The notes below the pieces were generated by a model. That model had not been told where the DNA came from, did not search any database, and saw only the letters and a list, made by a program, of their open reading frames with translations. Below, piece by piece: positions 18,164 to 30,300 of a stretch of DNA of 64,000 nt. Both the position numbers and the translations under genes were made by a program. The DNA comes from an uncultured Clostridia bacterium. Its GTDB lineage: Bacteria; Bacillota; Clostridia; Christensenellales; Borkfalkiaceae. Numbering within the stretch: position 1 is the stretch's first letter; every line of letters starts with the position of its first letter. The stretch spans positions 1 through 64,000 of the forward strand of contig CANQOT010000003.1 in the NCBI GenBank assembly GCA_947625555.1, given 5' to 3'.

Positions 18164-18823
18164 TCACCCGAACAGCTTTTTCAGCTTATGTTCTACGACG
18201 CAGACGACGGCGATAAGAGCGGCGATAAAGAGTGTGGAGAGGCAAACGGGGGCTACCATGTCTGCGACGGAGCGCAAGAAAATCGCTGCGACCGCATAGA
18301 CGGCGACCACGCCGAACATCGCGAGAGCTGTCTTACAGAAGAGTTCCGCCGTCGCCGCCTGTGCAAACGCCCACGCCGTGTCGCTCTTCATCGACCGCTT
18401 TGTGCGATAGCCGAAAAACTTGTTGCGCTTGGGCGGGCTTACCTGCATAAACGCACCGATCAGGGCGGCGAGAACGGGAAAGAAAAACGCAAAAGCGATC
18501 TCCGCGAGGAAGGGAAGCAGCAAACCGCCCCTTTGTACCCGAAAATACACGGCGAGCATTGCGACAAAGATGCACGCGCACGCTTCGGCGAGCAGGGCAA
18601 GGATGAGGCGCGTCTGTCTCCTCACGCCGTTTGCAGACAGCAGTTCGTCGAGGGAGACCTTGAAGAGTTCGGCCACGGAGACGAGAATATCGATGGAGGG
18701 ATATCCGCGCCCCTGTTCGTAGTTCGAGACCGCCTGCCGCGTGATGTGCAGCCGCCCGGCAAGCTCTTCCTGCGTGAGCCCCGCCTCTTTCCGCATGAGT
18801 TTCAGCTTTTCGGAAAATTCCAT
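18164..18823 (-). CDS. XRE-family regulator with C-terminal membrane helices
   Basis: N-term MEFSEKLKLMRKEAGLTQEELAGRLHITRQAVSNYEQGRGYPSIDILVSVAELF, hydrophobic C-terminal half. Confidence 0.88.
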   Translation of the reverse strand: MEFSEKLKLMRKEAGLTQEELAGRLHITRQAVSNYEQGRGYPSIDILVSVAELFKVSLDELLSANGVRRQTRLILALLAEACACIFVAMLAVYFRVQRGGLLLPFLAEIAFAFFFPVLAALIGAFMQVSPPKRNKFFGYRTKRSMKSDTAWAFAQAATAELFCKTALAMFGVVAVYAVAAIFLRSVADMVAPVCLSTLFIAALIAVVCVVEHKLKKLFG

Positions 18824-19045
18824 TTTTTCCCTCCGCCCTTGCAGTGCATTTTAGGATAGCCCGCAGGGCAATTTCATCATAGGGAAAATTGGTCCCGTTG
18901 TCAAGAACCGCGTGGGATTTTGTATCGACACGATCGCTTGCGCGCGATCTCTACCCGCGCGAGAGAACTCCCCCATAGGTGATGGTTGAACGAAAAGCCC
19001 ACCCCCTCCTCACTTTTTTCGCCCCCGTCCCCATAAACGAGGCTC

Positions 19046-20808
<1,763 letters not shown>

Positions 20809-20882
20809 CTATTTTACCATATCCCCGCGAAAATATAAAGCATTTTTCGAAAAGATATGCTATAATGTGAGAAAAGAGAGAC

Positions 20883-20959
20883 GCACTCGTAGCGCAATTG
20901 GATAGCGTGTCGGCCTCCGACGCCGAAGGTTGTGGGTTCGATCCCCGCCGGGTGCACCA
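20883..20959 (+). tRNA. tRNA-Arg(CCG)
   Basis: Cloverleaf: acceptor GCACTCG/CGGGTGC, anticodon loop CTCCGAC, T-loop GGTTCGATCC, encoded CCA. Confidence 0.95.
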
Positions 20960-20961
20960 AA

Positions 20962-20990
20962 AACGCATGGCTTTCGCCATGCGTTTTAAT
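20962..20990 (+). terminator. Terminator after tRNA-Arg
   Basis: AAAACGCATGGC-tttc-GCCATGCGTTTT. Confidence 0.75.
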
Positions 20991-21291
20991 TATCTTTTGT
21001 CTCATTTCATTATTTCGATAAATATCGAAATAATATAAATTCTGATAAATTTATCGTAATAATAATGATTTTTTTTCTATCTGTGGCGCAAGATGGCTAC
21101 TTCATCGAATCTTTGACTTTTTGATGGAACGGCTTTGGCGCTTCGCTTATTCTCGGGGGAAATTTGAACCATTCACACAAAAAGTGCAACTATTTTTCCT
21201 TTTCCTATTGATTTTTGCCGATTTTGTTGTATAATGGAACTATGCGGGTTTTTGTTTTCCCGCGCAAACCATCAACAAGGGGTATTTTATT

Positions 21292-23337
21292 ATGGGTTCA
21301 GCCACCAATATCCGCAATCTCGCGATCGTCGGCCACAGCGGCGAAGGCAAGACCACCCTTCTCGAAGCCATGCTCTTCAACGCGGGCGCCATCGAGCGTA
21401 TGGGCAAGATCGAAAACGGCACGACCGTCTCCGACTTCGATGAGCAGGAGATCGCAAGAAAGACTTCCATCTCCCTCGCCCTCGCCTATTTTAATTGGAA
21501 CGGCGTCAAGATCAACCTCCTCGACGTCCCCGGGTTCTATGACTTCGAAGGGGAATTTTGCAGCGCAATGCGCGCCGCGGGCGCCGCACTCATCGTTGCG
21601 GGCGCGAACGGGACCGTGACCGTCGGGGCGGAAAAGGCCATCGGCCACTGCCTCAAACACAAGAAGCCGAGCATCATCTTCATCAACGGCATGGACAAGG
21701 AAAATGCCGACTACAAGGGCACGGTGCGCGCTCTTCAAGAACAATACAAGGGCAAGATCGCGCCCATCCAGATCCCCATCATGGATGGCAACAAGATGAC
21801 GGGCTACATCAACGTCATCGACGGCAAGGCATATCTGTTCGGGGCGAAGGGTCCCGAGGAAACTCCCCTTCCCGCCGCCTACCAAGGCGAGCTCGAGGAG
21901 ATGCAGGGCGTCTTGCAGGAGGCCGCCGCCGAGAACGACGAGGAACTCCTCGATAAATACTTCGAAGAGGGCTTCCTCTCCCCCGAAGATACCATCACGG
22001 GTCTGCGCAAGGGCATCTTCAACATCGGCGTCATTCCCGTCCTCGCGGGCAGTGCGCTCCTCAACAAGGGCGTCATCAATCTCATGAACGCCATCGTCGA
22101 ATACATGCCGCAGGCGGCGGAGCGCGGGCTTTCGGCGACCGATCTCAAAACGAACGGCGCGGTACAGGTCGCATGCGAGGAAAACGCTCCCTTCGCGGCG
22201 CAGGTGTTCAAGACGGCCGTGGATAACTTCGTCGGCAAGCTCAACTATCTGCGCGTCAACCGCGGCGTTTTGAAGGCGGGCGCGGACGTGTACAACCCCA
22301 ATACGGATACGACGGAGCGCATCAATTCGCTCTATATCGTGCGCGGGAAGAAGTTAGAGCCCGTCACCTCGCTCTCCGCGGGCGATCTCGGCGCGGTCGC
22401 AAAGCTCACCGCAACGGGCACGGGGGATACCCTGTGCGATCCCACGAGTCCCGTGAAGTTCGACCCCATCGACTTCCCCGAACCCGTCCTTTCGATGGCG
22501 GTCACGGCGACGGTGCGCGGCACCGAAGATAAGGTGTTCGGCGGCCTGGCCCGCCTCGCCGAAGAGGATAGATCCTTCCAGGTCCGCAAGAACACGGAGA
22601 CGGGCGAGACGCTCGTCTGCGGGCAGGGCGAAGTCCAGCTCGACATCGTCAAGAAGAAGCTCAAAGCAAAGTTCGGCGCAGACGCCGACTTCACCACCCC
22701 CACCGTCGCCTACCGCGAATCCATCACGGGCACTGCGGAGGCCGAGGGCAAACATAAGAAGCAGACGGGCGGCGCGGGGCAGTTCGGCGTCGTCGAGATC
22801 CGCTATGAGCCGGGCGCAGCGGACGGCGTGTTCGAATTTGTCGACGCCGTCGTCGGCGGCACCGTGCCCAAGCAGTTCATCCCCGCCGTCGAGAAAGGTC
22901 TGCGCGAAGCCATCCAGAAGGGCGTGCTCGCGGGCTATCCCATGGTCAACCTGAAAGCCACCCTCTTCGACGGGAAGTATCACCCCGTCGACAGTAAGGA
23001 AGTCGCCTTCGTCTCGGCCGCAAAGCTCTCCTATGAGGACGGTATCCGCCGCGCAAGGCCCGTCATTTTGGAGCCCATCTGCTCGATGAAGATCACCGTG
23101 CCCGAACAATACGTCGGCGATATCATGGGCGACCTCAACAAGCGCCGCGGCCGCATCATCGGCATGGATACCGTCGAAGGGTTGCAAGTCATCACCGCCG
23201 AAGCGCCCGAGGGCGAGATCCTCACCTATGCGACGTCGCTCCGCTCCATGACGCAGGGCAGAGGCCGCTTTACGCAGGAGTTCGCCCGCTACGAGCAGGC
23301 TCCCGAGATGATCTTGCAGACCATCGTCAAAAAGTAA
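21292..23337 (+). CDS. Elongation factor G-like GTPase (EF-G paralog)
   Basis: 681 aa, EF-G domain order; noncanonical G motifs (GHSGEGKTT, DVPGFYDF, NGMD). Confidence 0.88.
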   Translation: MGSATNIRNLAIVGHSGEGKTTLLEAMLFNAGAIERMGKIENGTTVSDFDEQEIARKTSISLALAYFNWNGVKINLLDVPGFYDFEGEFCSAMRAAGAALIVAGANGTVTVGAEKAIGHCLKHKKPSIIFINGMDKENADYKGTVRALQEQYKGKIAPIQIPIMDGNKMTGYINVIDGKAYLFGAKGPEETPLPAAYQGELEEMQGVLQEAAAENDEELLDKYFEEGFLSPEDTITGLRKGIFNIGVIPVLAGSALLNKGVINLMNAIVEYMPQAAERGLSATDLKTNGAVQVACEENAPFAAQVFKTAVDNFVGKLNYLRVNRGVLKAGADVYNPNTDTTERINSLYIVRGKKLEPVTSLSAGDLGAVAKLTATGTGDTLCDPTSPVKFDPIDFPEPVLSMAVTATVRGTEDKVFGGLARLAEEDRSFQVRKNTETGETLVCGQGEVQLDIVKKKLKAKFGADADFTTPTVAYRESITGTAEAEGKHKKQTGGAGQFGVVEIRYEPGAADGVFEFVDAVVGGTVPKQFIPAVEKGLREAIQKGVLAGYPMVNLKATLFDGKYHPVDSKEVAFVSAAKLSYEDGIRRARPVILEPICSMKITVPEQYVGDIMGDLNKRRGRIIGMDTVEGLQVITAEAPEGEILTYATSLRSMTQGRGRFTQEFARYEQAPEMILQTIVKK

Positions 23338-23411
23338 TCTTCGCTTTCATACAGATCGCATATCGGACCTCGCCTCGCGGCGGGGTCTTTTTTGTATAAT
23401 AAAAACCTACA

Positions 23412-23442
23412 AAAAACTCCTGTGTTTTCACAGGAGTTTTTT
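23412..23442. terminator. Convergent bidirectional terminator between EF-G-like gene and pheT
   Basis: AAAAAACTCCTGTG-tttt-CACAGGAGTTTTTT. Confidence 0.8.
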
Positions 23443-23529
23443 GTTTCGTCGGATATTCTTCATCGATATTCATAAAAAGCACGCCTGCCCGAAGGTCAAG
23501 GGGAAGGCGTGCCGCACGTTGGAAAAATT

Positions 23530-25947
23530 TCAGCGAAGGTCGGCGGAGAGGGTGTGTTGCAGGCTGGAAAGGATCTTCTTCATGTACCCGTCTACCGTCT
23601 CGGCGGAAATGGGTTGGTCGGCATTGGGGTCGGGCACAAAGGTGATATGGAGCGCCATGCTCTTTTTGCCCTCGCCGAGGCGGGCGTCGCGGTACACGTC
23701 GAAAAGCTCGGCGCTCCTTGCCGCCTTGCAGGCGCGGAGGATGCACCCCTCCACTTCGGCGCAGGTGACCTTTTCCTCGACGACGACGGCGATATCCCGC
23801 TCGACTGCGGGGACCTTGGGCACCTGATGATAGCGAATGCCCTTTCGGAATTTCTTCGAGATCGCGTCGTAGTCGAGTTCGCCGAGGCAGACCTTCTTTT
23901 CGAGGGCGAGCTCTGCGGCAAGGGCGGGGTGAAGTTCCCCCAGCCAGCCCACCTCCTTCTCGCCGAGCTTGACAACTGCCGTCACGCCGGGGTGCAGGAA
24001 GGGCTTTTCGCCGCGCTCATAGGTAAATTTCAGGCCGAAGCATTCGGCGATCGCCTCGAAGGCCCCCTTCAAGTCGAAGAAGTCCCCCTCCCCCCACAGG
24101 GCGACGGAGAGGTGCTTCCTCTCCTCGGGGAACTCCTCGAGGGGAAGTCGGGTTGCGAGGAACACATTTGCGAGCTCGAAGAGCCGCCCGCTCTCGTTGC
24201 CGCGGCGCACGTTGCGCACGACATTCGCGAGCATGGTAGGCGCTAAAATCGTCCGCATGACGGAAAGGTCCTCGCCGAGCGGGTTCTTTATGGTGATGGC
24301 GTGGCGCTCTTCGGCGTCGGCGGGAAAGCGCAGAAGATCGAAATCTTTGGGCGAATAGAAGGAGTAGCCGACGGCCTCAAAGTAGCCCTCTTCCGCCAAC
24401 ACTTCCTTGAAGCGATGCTCCCGCTTTTGCGCCGCCGTAAGGCCGCCGTGCGTGACGGCCGCGGTCGGCAAGAAGGTCGGCACGATATGCTCGTAACCGT
24501 ACATTCTTATGACCTCTTCGGCGAGGTCGGGATAGCCTTCGACGTCCTCCCGCCAGAGGGGCGGATTCACGGAGAGTTCCTCCCCCTTATCCGTCACCCC
24601 GAACCCGAGCCGCTTCAAAATGCCGTTCACCTTTTCCTTGGGGACATGGATGCCGAGGAGAGAATTTATCTTTTCGTACGTCGTGTCGATCTGCCCGAGG
24701 GCAATGCCGCCGTATTCGGAGACGCTCTTCAAATTTCCGACGGCAGTGCACTTGGTGGGCGTGCCGCATTCGAGACTCTCGATGAGGTGCAGGGCGCGTT
24801 TCATGCCCATATGCGGGAAGATCTCGTACACCCCCTTTTCGAAGCGGGCGGAGGAATCGCTCCGCTGCCCCAAGGCGCGGGAAGTCTTTCTCACGCTGTC
24901 GCGGGCAAAGCACGCCGCCTCCAAAAATACCTCGCTTGTGTCGTCTTTGATCTCGCTGTTGAGGCCGCCCATGACGCCCGCGAGCGCGACGGGACGCTCC
25001 CCGTCGCAGATAAGAAGATTTTCGGGGTGCAGGGTGAACTCTTTTTCGTCGAGCGTTACGATCTTCTCCCCCTCCTCGGCGCAGCGGACGACGATCTTAT
25101 CCCCGCGCAGGAACTTTCTATCGAAGGCGTGCATGGGCTGACCCACTTCGAGGAGAACATAGTTGGTGATATCCACGATGTTATTCACCGAACGAAGCCC
25201 CATGAGGGCGAGACGGCGGCGAAGAAGGCGGGGCGAGGTGCCGATCTTGACGTCCTTCACATAGCTGCCCACATAGAGCGGGCAGAGCTTGGGCTCCTTG
25301 ACTTCGACGGAGATCTCCACGCCGGAGGGCTCCGCATGATAGTCGGTCTCGAGGGGCGCGAGCCGCTTTTTGAGGACGGCCGCGACCTCGCGCGCGATAC
25401 CGTAGACGCTCTGGCAATCGGGGCGGTTGGCGGTGACGTCGATGTCGAAAATATAGTCGTCGATGCCGACCACGGGGCGGATGTCGACGCCGAGCGGGGT
25501 ACCCATGTCCAAGATGAGAATCCCATTGAGCTCTGCGCCCTCGTAAAAATCGTCGTTGATGCCGAGCTCTTCGCCCGAGCAGAACATGCCCTCGGAAAAG
25601 ACGCCGCGGAGCTTTCCCGTCTTGATCTTCTGCACGCCGCCCTCATGCTTTACCGTTGCGCCGTCCAAGGCAACGGGGACGAGCGCGCCTGCAAAGACGT
25701 TGGTCGCGGCGGTGACGATCTGAACTGTTCCCCTCGCCCCGCAGTCCACTTTGCAGACGGTGAGCCTGTCCGCATCGGGGTGCTTTTCGCAGGATAAAAT
25801 TTTACCGACGGCGACGTTTTCGACGTCCTTGCCGAGGTAGACAAGTTCCTCCACCTCGAACCCGCACGAAAAGAGCTTTGCTTCGAGCTCCTCGGCGGAG
25901 ATATCGATCTCCACATACTCTTTCAACCAAGAAAAAGGTACTTTCAT
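23530..25947 (-). CDS. pheT: Phenylalanyl-tRNA synthetase beta subunit
   Basis: 805 aa; MKVPFSWLKEYVEIDISAEELEAKL, tRNA-bind, B3/B4, FDX-ACB C-terminus. Confidence 0.97.
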   Translation of the reverse strand: MKVPFSWLKEYVEIDISAEELEAKLFSCGFEVEELVYLGKDVENVAVGKILSCEKHPDADRLTVCKVDCGARGTVQIVTAATNVFAGALVPVALDGATVKHEGGVQKIKTGKLRGVFSEGMFCSGEELGINDDFYEGAELNGILILDMGTPLGVDIRPVVGIDDYIFDIDVTANRPDCQSVYGIAREVAAVLKKRLAPLETDYHAEPSGVEISVEVKEPKLCPLYVGSYVKDVKIGTSPRLLRRRLALMGLRSVNNIVDITNYVLLEVGQPMHAFDRKFLRGDKIVVRCAEEGEKIVTLDEKEFTLHPENLLICDGERPVALAGVMGGLNSEIKDDTSEVFLEAACFARDSVRKTSRALGQRSDSSARFEKGVYEIFPHMGMKRALHLIESLECGTPTKCTAVGNLKSVSEYGGIALGQIDTTYEKINSLLGIHVPKEKVNGILKRLGFGVTDKGEELSVNPPLWREDVEGYPDLAEEVIRMYGYEHIVPTFLPTAAVTHGGLTAAQKREHRFKEVLAEEGYFEAVGYSFYSPKDFDLLRFPADAEERHAITIKNPLGEDLSVMRTILAPTMLANVVRNVRRGNESGRLFELANVFLATRLPLEEFPEERKHLSVALWGEGDFFDLKGAFEAIAECFGLKFTYERGEKPFLHPGVTAVVKLGEKEVGWLGELHPALAAELALEKKVCLGELDYDAISKKFRKGIRYHQVPKVPAVERDIAVVVEEKVTCAEVEGCILRACKAARSAELFDVYRDARLGEGKKSMALHITFVPDPNADQPISAETVDGYMKKILSSLQHTLSADLR

Positions 25948-25960
25948 CTTCTTTTCCCCC

Positions 25961-26980
25961 TTAATCCTTGAATTGTTCTAAAAAGCGCACGTCATTCTCG
26001 GTGAACGAACGAATATGGGTAATGCCGTATTTGAGCATGGCGATGCGGTCGATTCCCATGCCGAAGGCAAAGCCCGTGTATTCGTCGGGGTCGATGCCGC
26101 AATTTTCGAGCACCTTCCTGTTTACCATGCCCGCGCCGAGCACTTCGATCCAGCCCGTTCCCTTGCAGATGGGGCAGCCCTTCCCCCCGCAGGCCGTGCA
26201 ACTCACGTCCACCTCGACGGAGGGTTCCGTAAACGGGAAATAGGAAGGACGGAGGCGCGTTTTGGCCGTCTCCGCGAACATGGTGCGGGCAAATTCGTCG
26301 AGCATGCCTTGAAGGTCGCAAAGGGTGATGCCCCTATCGACGACGAGCCCCTCCATCTGGTGGAACATGGGCGCATGGGTCGCATCGTCGTCGGCGCGGA
26401 ACACTCTGCCCGGCGAGAGCATCTTGATGGGCGGCTTCTTCTTCTCCATGAGGCGGATCTGCCCCGCGCTCGTCTGCGAGCGGAGCAAAAAGTTTTCGGT
26501 GATATAGAAGGTATCCTGCATGTCGCGGGCGGGATGGTCGGCGGGAATATTGAGGGCGGTGAGGTTATAGTACTCGCTCTCGATCTCGGGCCCCTCGAAC
26601 ACCTCGAAGCCCATGCCCGAAAAAATATCGATGAGCTCTTCGCGCGTCTGCGTGATGGGGTGGAGCGCGCCGCGCCGCTGCCTCCGTGCGGGCATCGTGA
26701 TATCCACCTGCTCCTCTGCAAGTTTTTGTTCCATCTCGCGCTTTTTGACCCGCTCTTCCAGCGCGGAGAAAACCTCTTCGAGCTTCTCGCGGAGCGCATT
26801 CACCCGCTTCCCGAAGGCGGGGCGGAGCTCGGCGGCGAGATCCTTCATGCCTTTGAGGAGCGCCGTCACCTTGCCCGTGCGCCCCAAAAACTTCATCTTG
26901 ACCTCGTAGAGCGCGCGCGAGGTCTGTGCGGATTCTGCCTCCGCCGTCGCTTCTTCTACGATCTTTTCGGTATCTTCCAT
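25961..26980 (-). CDS. pheS: Phenylalanyl-tRNA synthetase alpha subunit
   Basis: 339 aa; [54 protein letters not shown]. Confidence 0.97.
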   Translation of the reverse strand: MEDTEKIVEEATAEAESAQTSRALYEVKMKFLGRTGKVTALLKGMKDLAAELRPAFGKRVNALREKLEEVFSALEERVKKREMEQKLAEEQVDITMPARRQRRGALHPITQTREELIDIFSGMGFEVFEGPEIESEYYNLTALNIPADHPARDMQDTFYITENFLLRSQTSAGQIRLMEKKKPPIKMLSPGRVFRADDDATHAPMFHQMEGLVVDRGITLCDLQGMLDEFARTMFAETAKTRLRPSYFPFTEPSVEVDVSCTACGGKGCPICKGTGWIEVLGAGMVNRKVLENCGIDPDEYTGFAFGMGIDRIAMLKYGITHIRSFTENDVRFLEQFKD

Positions 26981-26997
26981 ATGCCCTCCTGCAAAAT

Positions 26998-27240
26998 AAA
27001 AAACCCCGTCCCATAAGGACAGGGCGAAAATTTTCGCGGTACCACCTGTTTTCGCGCAAACAAAGTTTGACGCCTCGTTGCCCCTATCGCGGGGAACGGC
27101 CCCTCTTGAAGTTCTTTTCGGAGGGGCGGCTCACGGGGGAATACCGCACACATCTCCCGAGCGCCCTTTCAGCCGCGGAGCACTCTCTCTGGGGGGAAAT
27201 CGCCTTTGTGCGTCTCTTCCGTTTCAAACGCCTTGTTTGC
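26998..27240 (-). ncRNA. T-box leader for pheST, specifier UUC (Phe)
   Basis: Minus-strand AACAGGTGGTACCGCG T-box (27035-27050), specifier TTC (27139-27141), terminator CCCTGTCC-ttat-GGGACGGGG-TTTTTT; promoter TTGACA-17-TATAAT (27245-27273). Confidence 0.93.
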
Positions 27241-27367
27241 CTCTATTATAAGCGAGCAAAACGCAAATGTCAAACGATTTTGAGAAAGTTTGCGCGCTGC
27301 GCTTTTTCAAAAGGCCTACCCCGCGTCCCCGCAGGGTAGGTCTTTGATCGTTTGCGCGTTCAGGCGT

Positions 27368-30300
27368 TTATGCCTGCGGCGCTGACTTGCCTTCGAGATA
27401 CTCTGCAAGCGCCGTTTCATACTTGGTGAGATCGATCCGCGCGAATTGCAGCAACGTCTCATCTTCCCAATCATCGAAGAGATCCGTCGTGAGTACCTTA
27501 CAGATCATGAAGCGGATGCCGTGGATCTTTTCGAGCAAAGCAGACGTTTCCTCGTCACCCAACGAAAGTTTGGAGAAATCCCATGTCACCGTACCGTCTT
27601 CTTCGGAAACGCTCCTGCAACTCCCGATCTGGTCGTAGAGCGCTGCGACTGCCTGTTTGATGACATCTTTGAGCGCGGTCGCGACCGATTTTTCCGTAGT
27701 GCCTTTGATGAGTTCTCTGTTCAGCGCGGTGAGATCGGTGACTTTTTGGTTAAGTTCCACTTGTGCGGTTTCCTCGAGCCAAGTCGGTTTCAATGCTGTG
27801 ATCCATGTTTTTCCCCACTCCATCGCGGTCGAGGCGTTGTCCAAATTGGACATCCAATAATCATAGCCATAGTACCAGGCGTAAGCAGAGGAGAGTTTCT
27901 TCATGGTTTTAAGAAGCTCGTCGATCGACGCATCGCTGCCCTGCGCGATCAGCGCTTCGAGCTCGCCTTTGATTTCCTTATATGCCTTCGTCAACTCGTC
28001 GACGTTCTTTTCATAGACCAAGGCCACGAAGTCTTGATATCCCGTATTCTCTTGCAATTCGGCGGGAAGTTTGTCGTAGACGGGCTTGAACTCGTTCACG
28101 ATCTTGGTGAGCGCATCCGTCCAACCGTCGCGATTTTGATTTTCCTCCGCGTTGAATGTCGTCTTTGCGGCGGCGATTGCAGTTTTCAGCTCATTCGCCA
28201 GCTTCGTCTCATGCGTATTGCGCTTTGTGAGATAGGTTTGGATCGTATCGTCGCCGACTGCGGTTTTGAGAACTTCATTTTCTTTAATCGCGGGGACGAC
28301 GATGCCCGAAATGGTCGCGGATCTGTCGTAGAGGGCGTTGAGTTCATCCCATGCGGTCTCTTCGGAGTCCGCAGTGATTTCCGCTACCGTTGTCTTAAAT
28401 GTCTCCGCGCGGGCGCGATAGAGCTCTGCGGTGAGAAGAAGGACGGAATAATTTTTGTCTTGGTACGACGTTTCCGCGAGATAGGAACTGTTGGACATGA
28501 GCGTTTTCACTGCGGGATCCTGTCCGTTGATCTCGTTTTGCAGGGCGGTGACGGCTTCGACATATTTCGCATAACCGCCTTCGGTGACGTCCATTTCGTC
28601 GATGAATTTTTGCAATTTTTCCGCATACTCCTTCGCCTTTTCGTTCGCCACTTTGAGGTCGCCAACCACCTTATCCGCGGTAAGGTCTGCGCTTTCCCCC
28701 TCCGTAAGCTCTTCCTTATAGGCAATGGTAAGGCCGATGAAACGTACGGAATCTGCCTCATTTGCGGGAATCGCATGAATCGCGAAGTCGAATGTGGGCT
28801 TGCCTTCCTCAGTCTTGCCGAGGAAGAATTCCACGCCCGTGATCTGGCCGCCGAGCCAACCGCGGAGCATCTGGTCTGCCATCATGGCAGTGAAGTCATC
28901 GAGACCTGCCTTCGCCTTTTCGACTAAAGAATCGATAAGACCGTTGTATGCGGTGGCGAGTGCCGTAACGATATTGTCGCCGAGCGCAAAGCGAATGCCA
29001 TTTTCTTTCACTTCAAGGGTGAATTGGGGAAGTCCCGTCTGCCCTTCGCCGCCGAGACCGGGAATGGCGGGAAGCCCGCCCGAAAGAAGGCTCCTAAGGT
29101 CAACTTCGGTCATGCCCATGGGAAGCCCCTCCGCATTGTTGAAGGCAAGCGTCAAGATGCCGTCGCCTGTGTAGTAGATGTCGAGGCTCGAAAGCTCTGC
29201 GTTGAGCCAAGAAGGCAAATTCGGGATCATATTGCCGAGCATTCCGATCAACATGATGAGATTGGAAGCGGGCGTGAGATCGAGGCGAAGATGCGCTTTT
29301 GCGAGCGCGAAGTAGTCGCCCGACCATATCGCCGCAGGGTTCAAACGGAGTTGCAGTTCGCCCGTAAACGGCTGCGCGATCGCGCCGCCGATGAGCTTGG
29401 TATCGATGGAGACGGCGATCTTTTCGCCCAGTGTGACGTTTTCAAGCGAGCCGTCAAGATCGAGCGCGACGCCCGCGATCTTCTCCGCGCCCGCCTCCGC
29501 CTTTACGGCGAGGTCTGCGGTGACGCCCGTGAAGTTTGCCCCGAGAAGAGACAAGATATATCCGTGCGTATCGCCCCACTTCTGCGCGAGACTTGTAAGG
29601 AAGCCTTGATAGGCGGCGTTGACTTTGGCAATCGTCTCCTCTTTGAGGGAGAGCGCAAAGCCCTTTTCCGTCTTTTCGACCGCAAAGAAGCTACCCATGT
29701 CCGCGATGAGGCCTTCCAATCCCCCTTCCGCGGCGGAGGAAAACACCCCCGTTATGTCGGCGGAATAGGTGAAAAGGTAGCGATCCTTCCCCTCCGCCCT
29801 GTTGTTCAACATCAAAAGGAGCAGGCCGCCGCCCTCGTAGCGCACCGTCAGGGTGTTCGCGAGCTTCGAGATAAGGGGCATGCCCGCGAGGGAGAGGTCA
29901 AAACGCAGCGAGAAGGCGTCGGCAACGTCGCCCTCTTCGAGAGCGTCCTGCCGAATTTTGAGGGCAAGTTCGCCCGAAAGCGCGTTCTTCGCGCCAAAGG
30001 CGGAAAGGCCGACAGAGACGGGCAGTTTGGCGGCATTTTCCTCCCCGAGCGTGGCCCCGAGCGCCGCCGAAAGTTGCATGAGGGGATCGCCCTCCTGCGG
30101 GGGAAGGGGCTCCGAGGGCTCCGTGCCGAGTTTTTGGTTAAATTCCTCGACGCTCGGGATATCCACTTCCTCGTTCACATGCGAATAGGTGGACGTGATC
30201 GTCTGTTTGATGCTCATTTTGAACATCTTCTTCGCCTTGTAGGTGCATGTGGAGACGTAGGAGACGGGCGTCCAATCCTTCTTGATTGTGAGGCGCAGGT

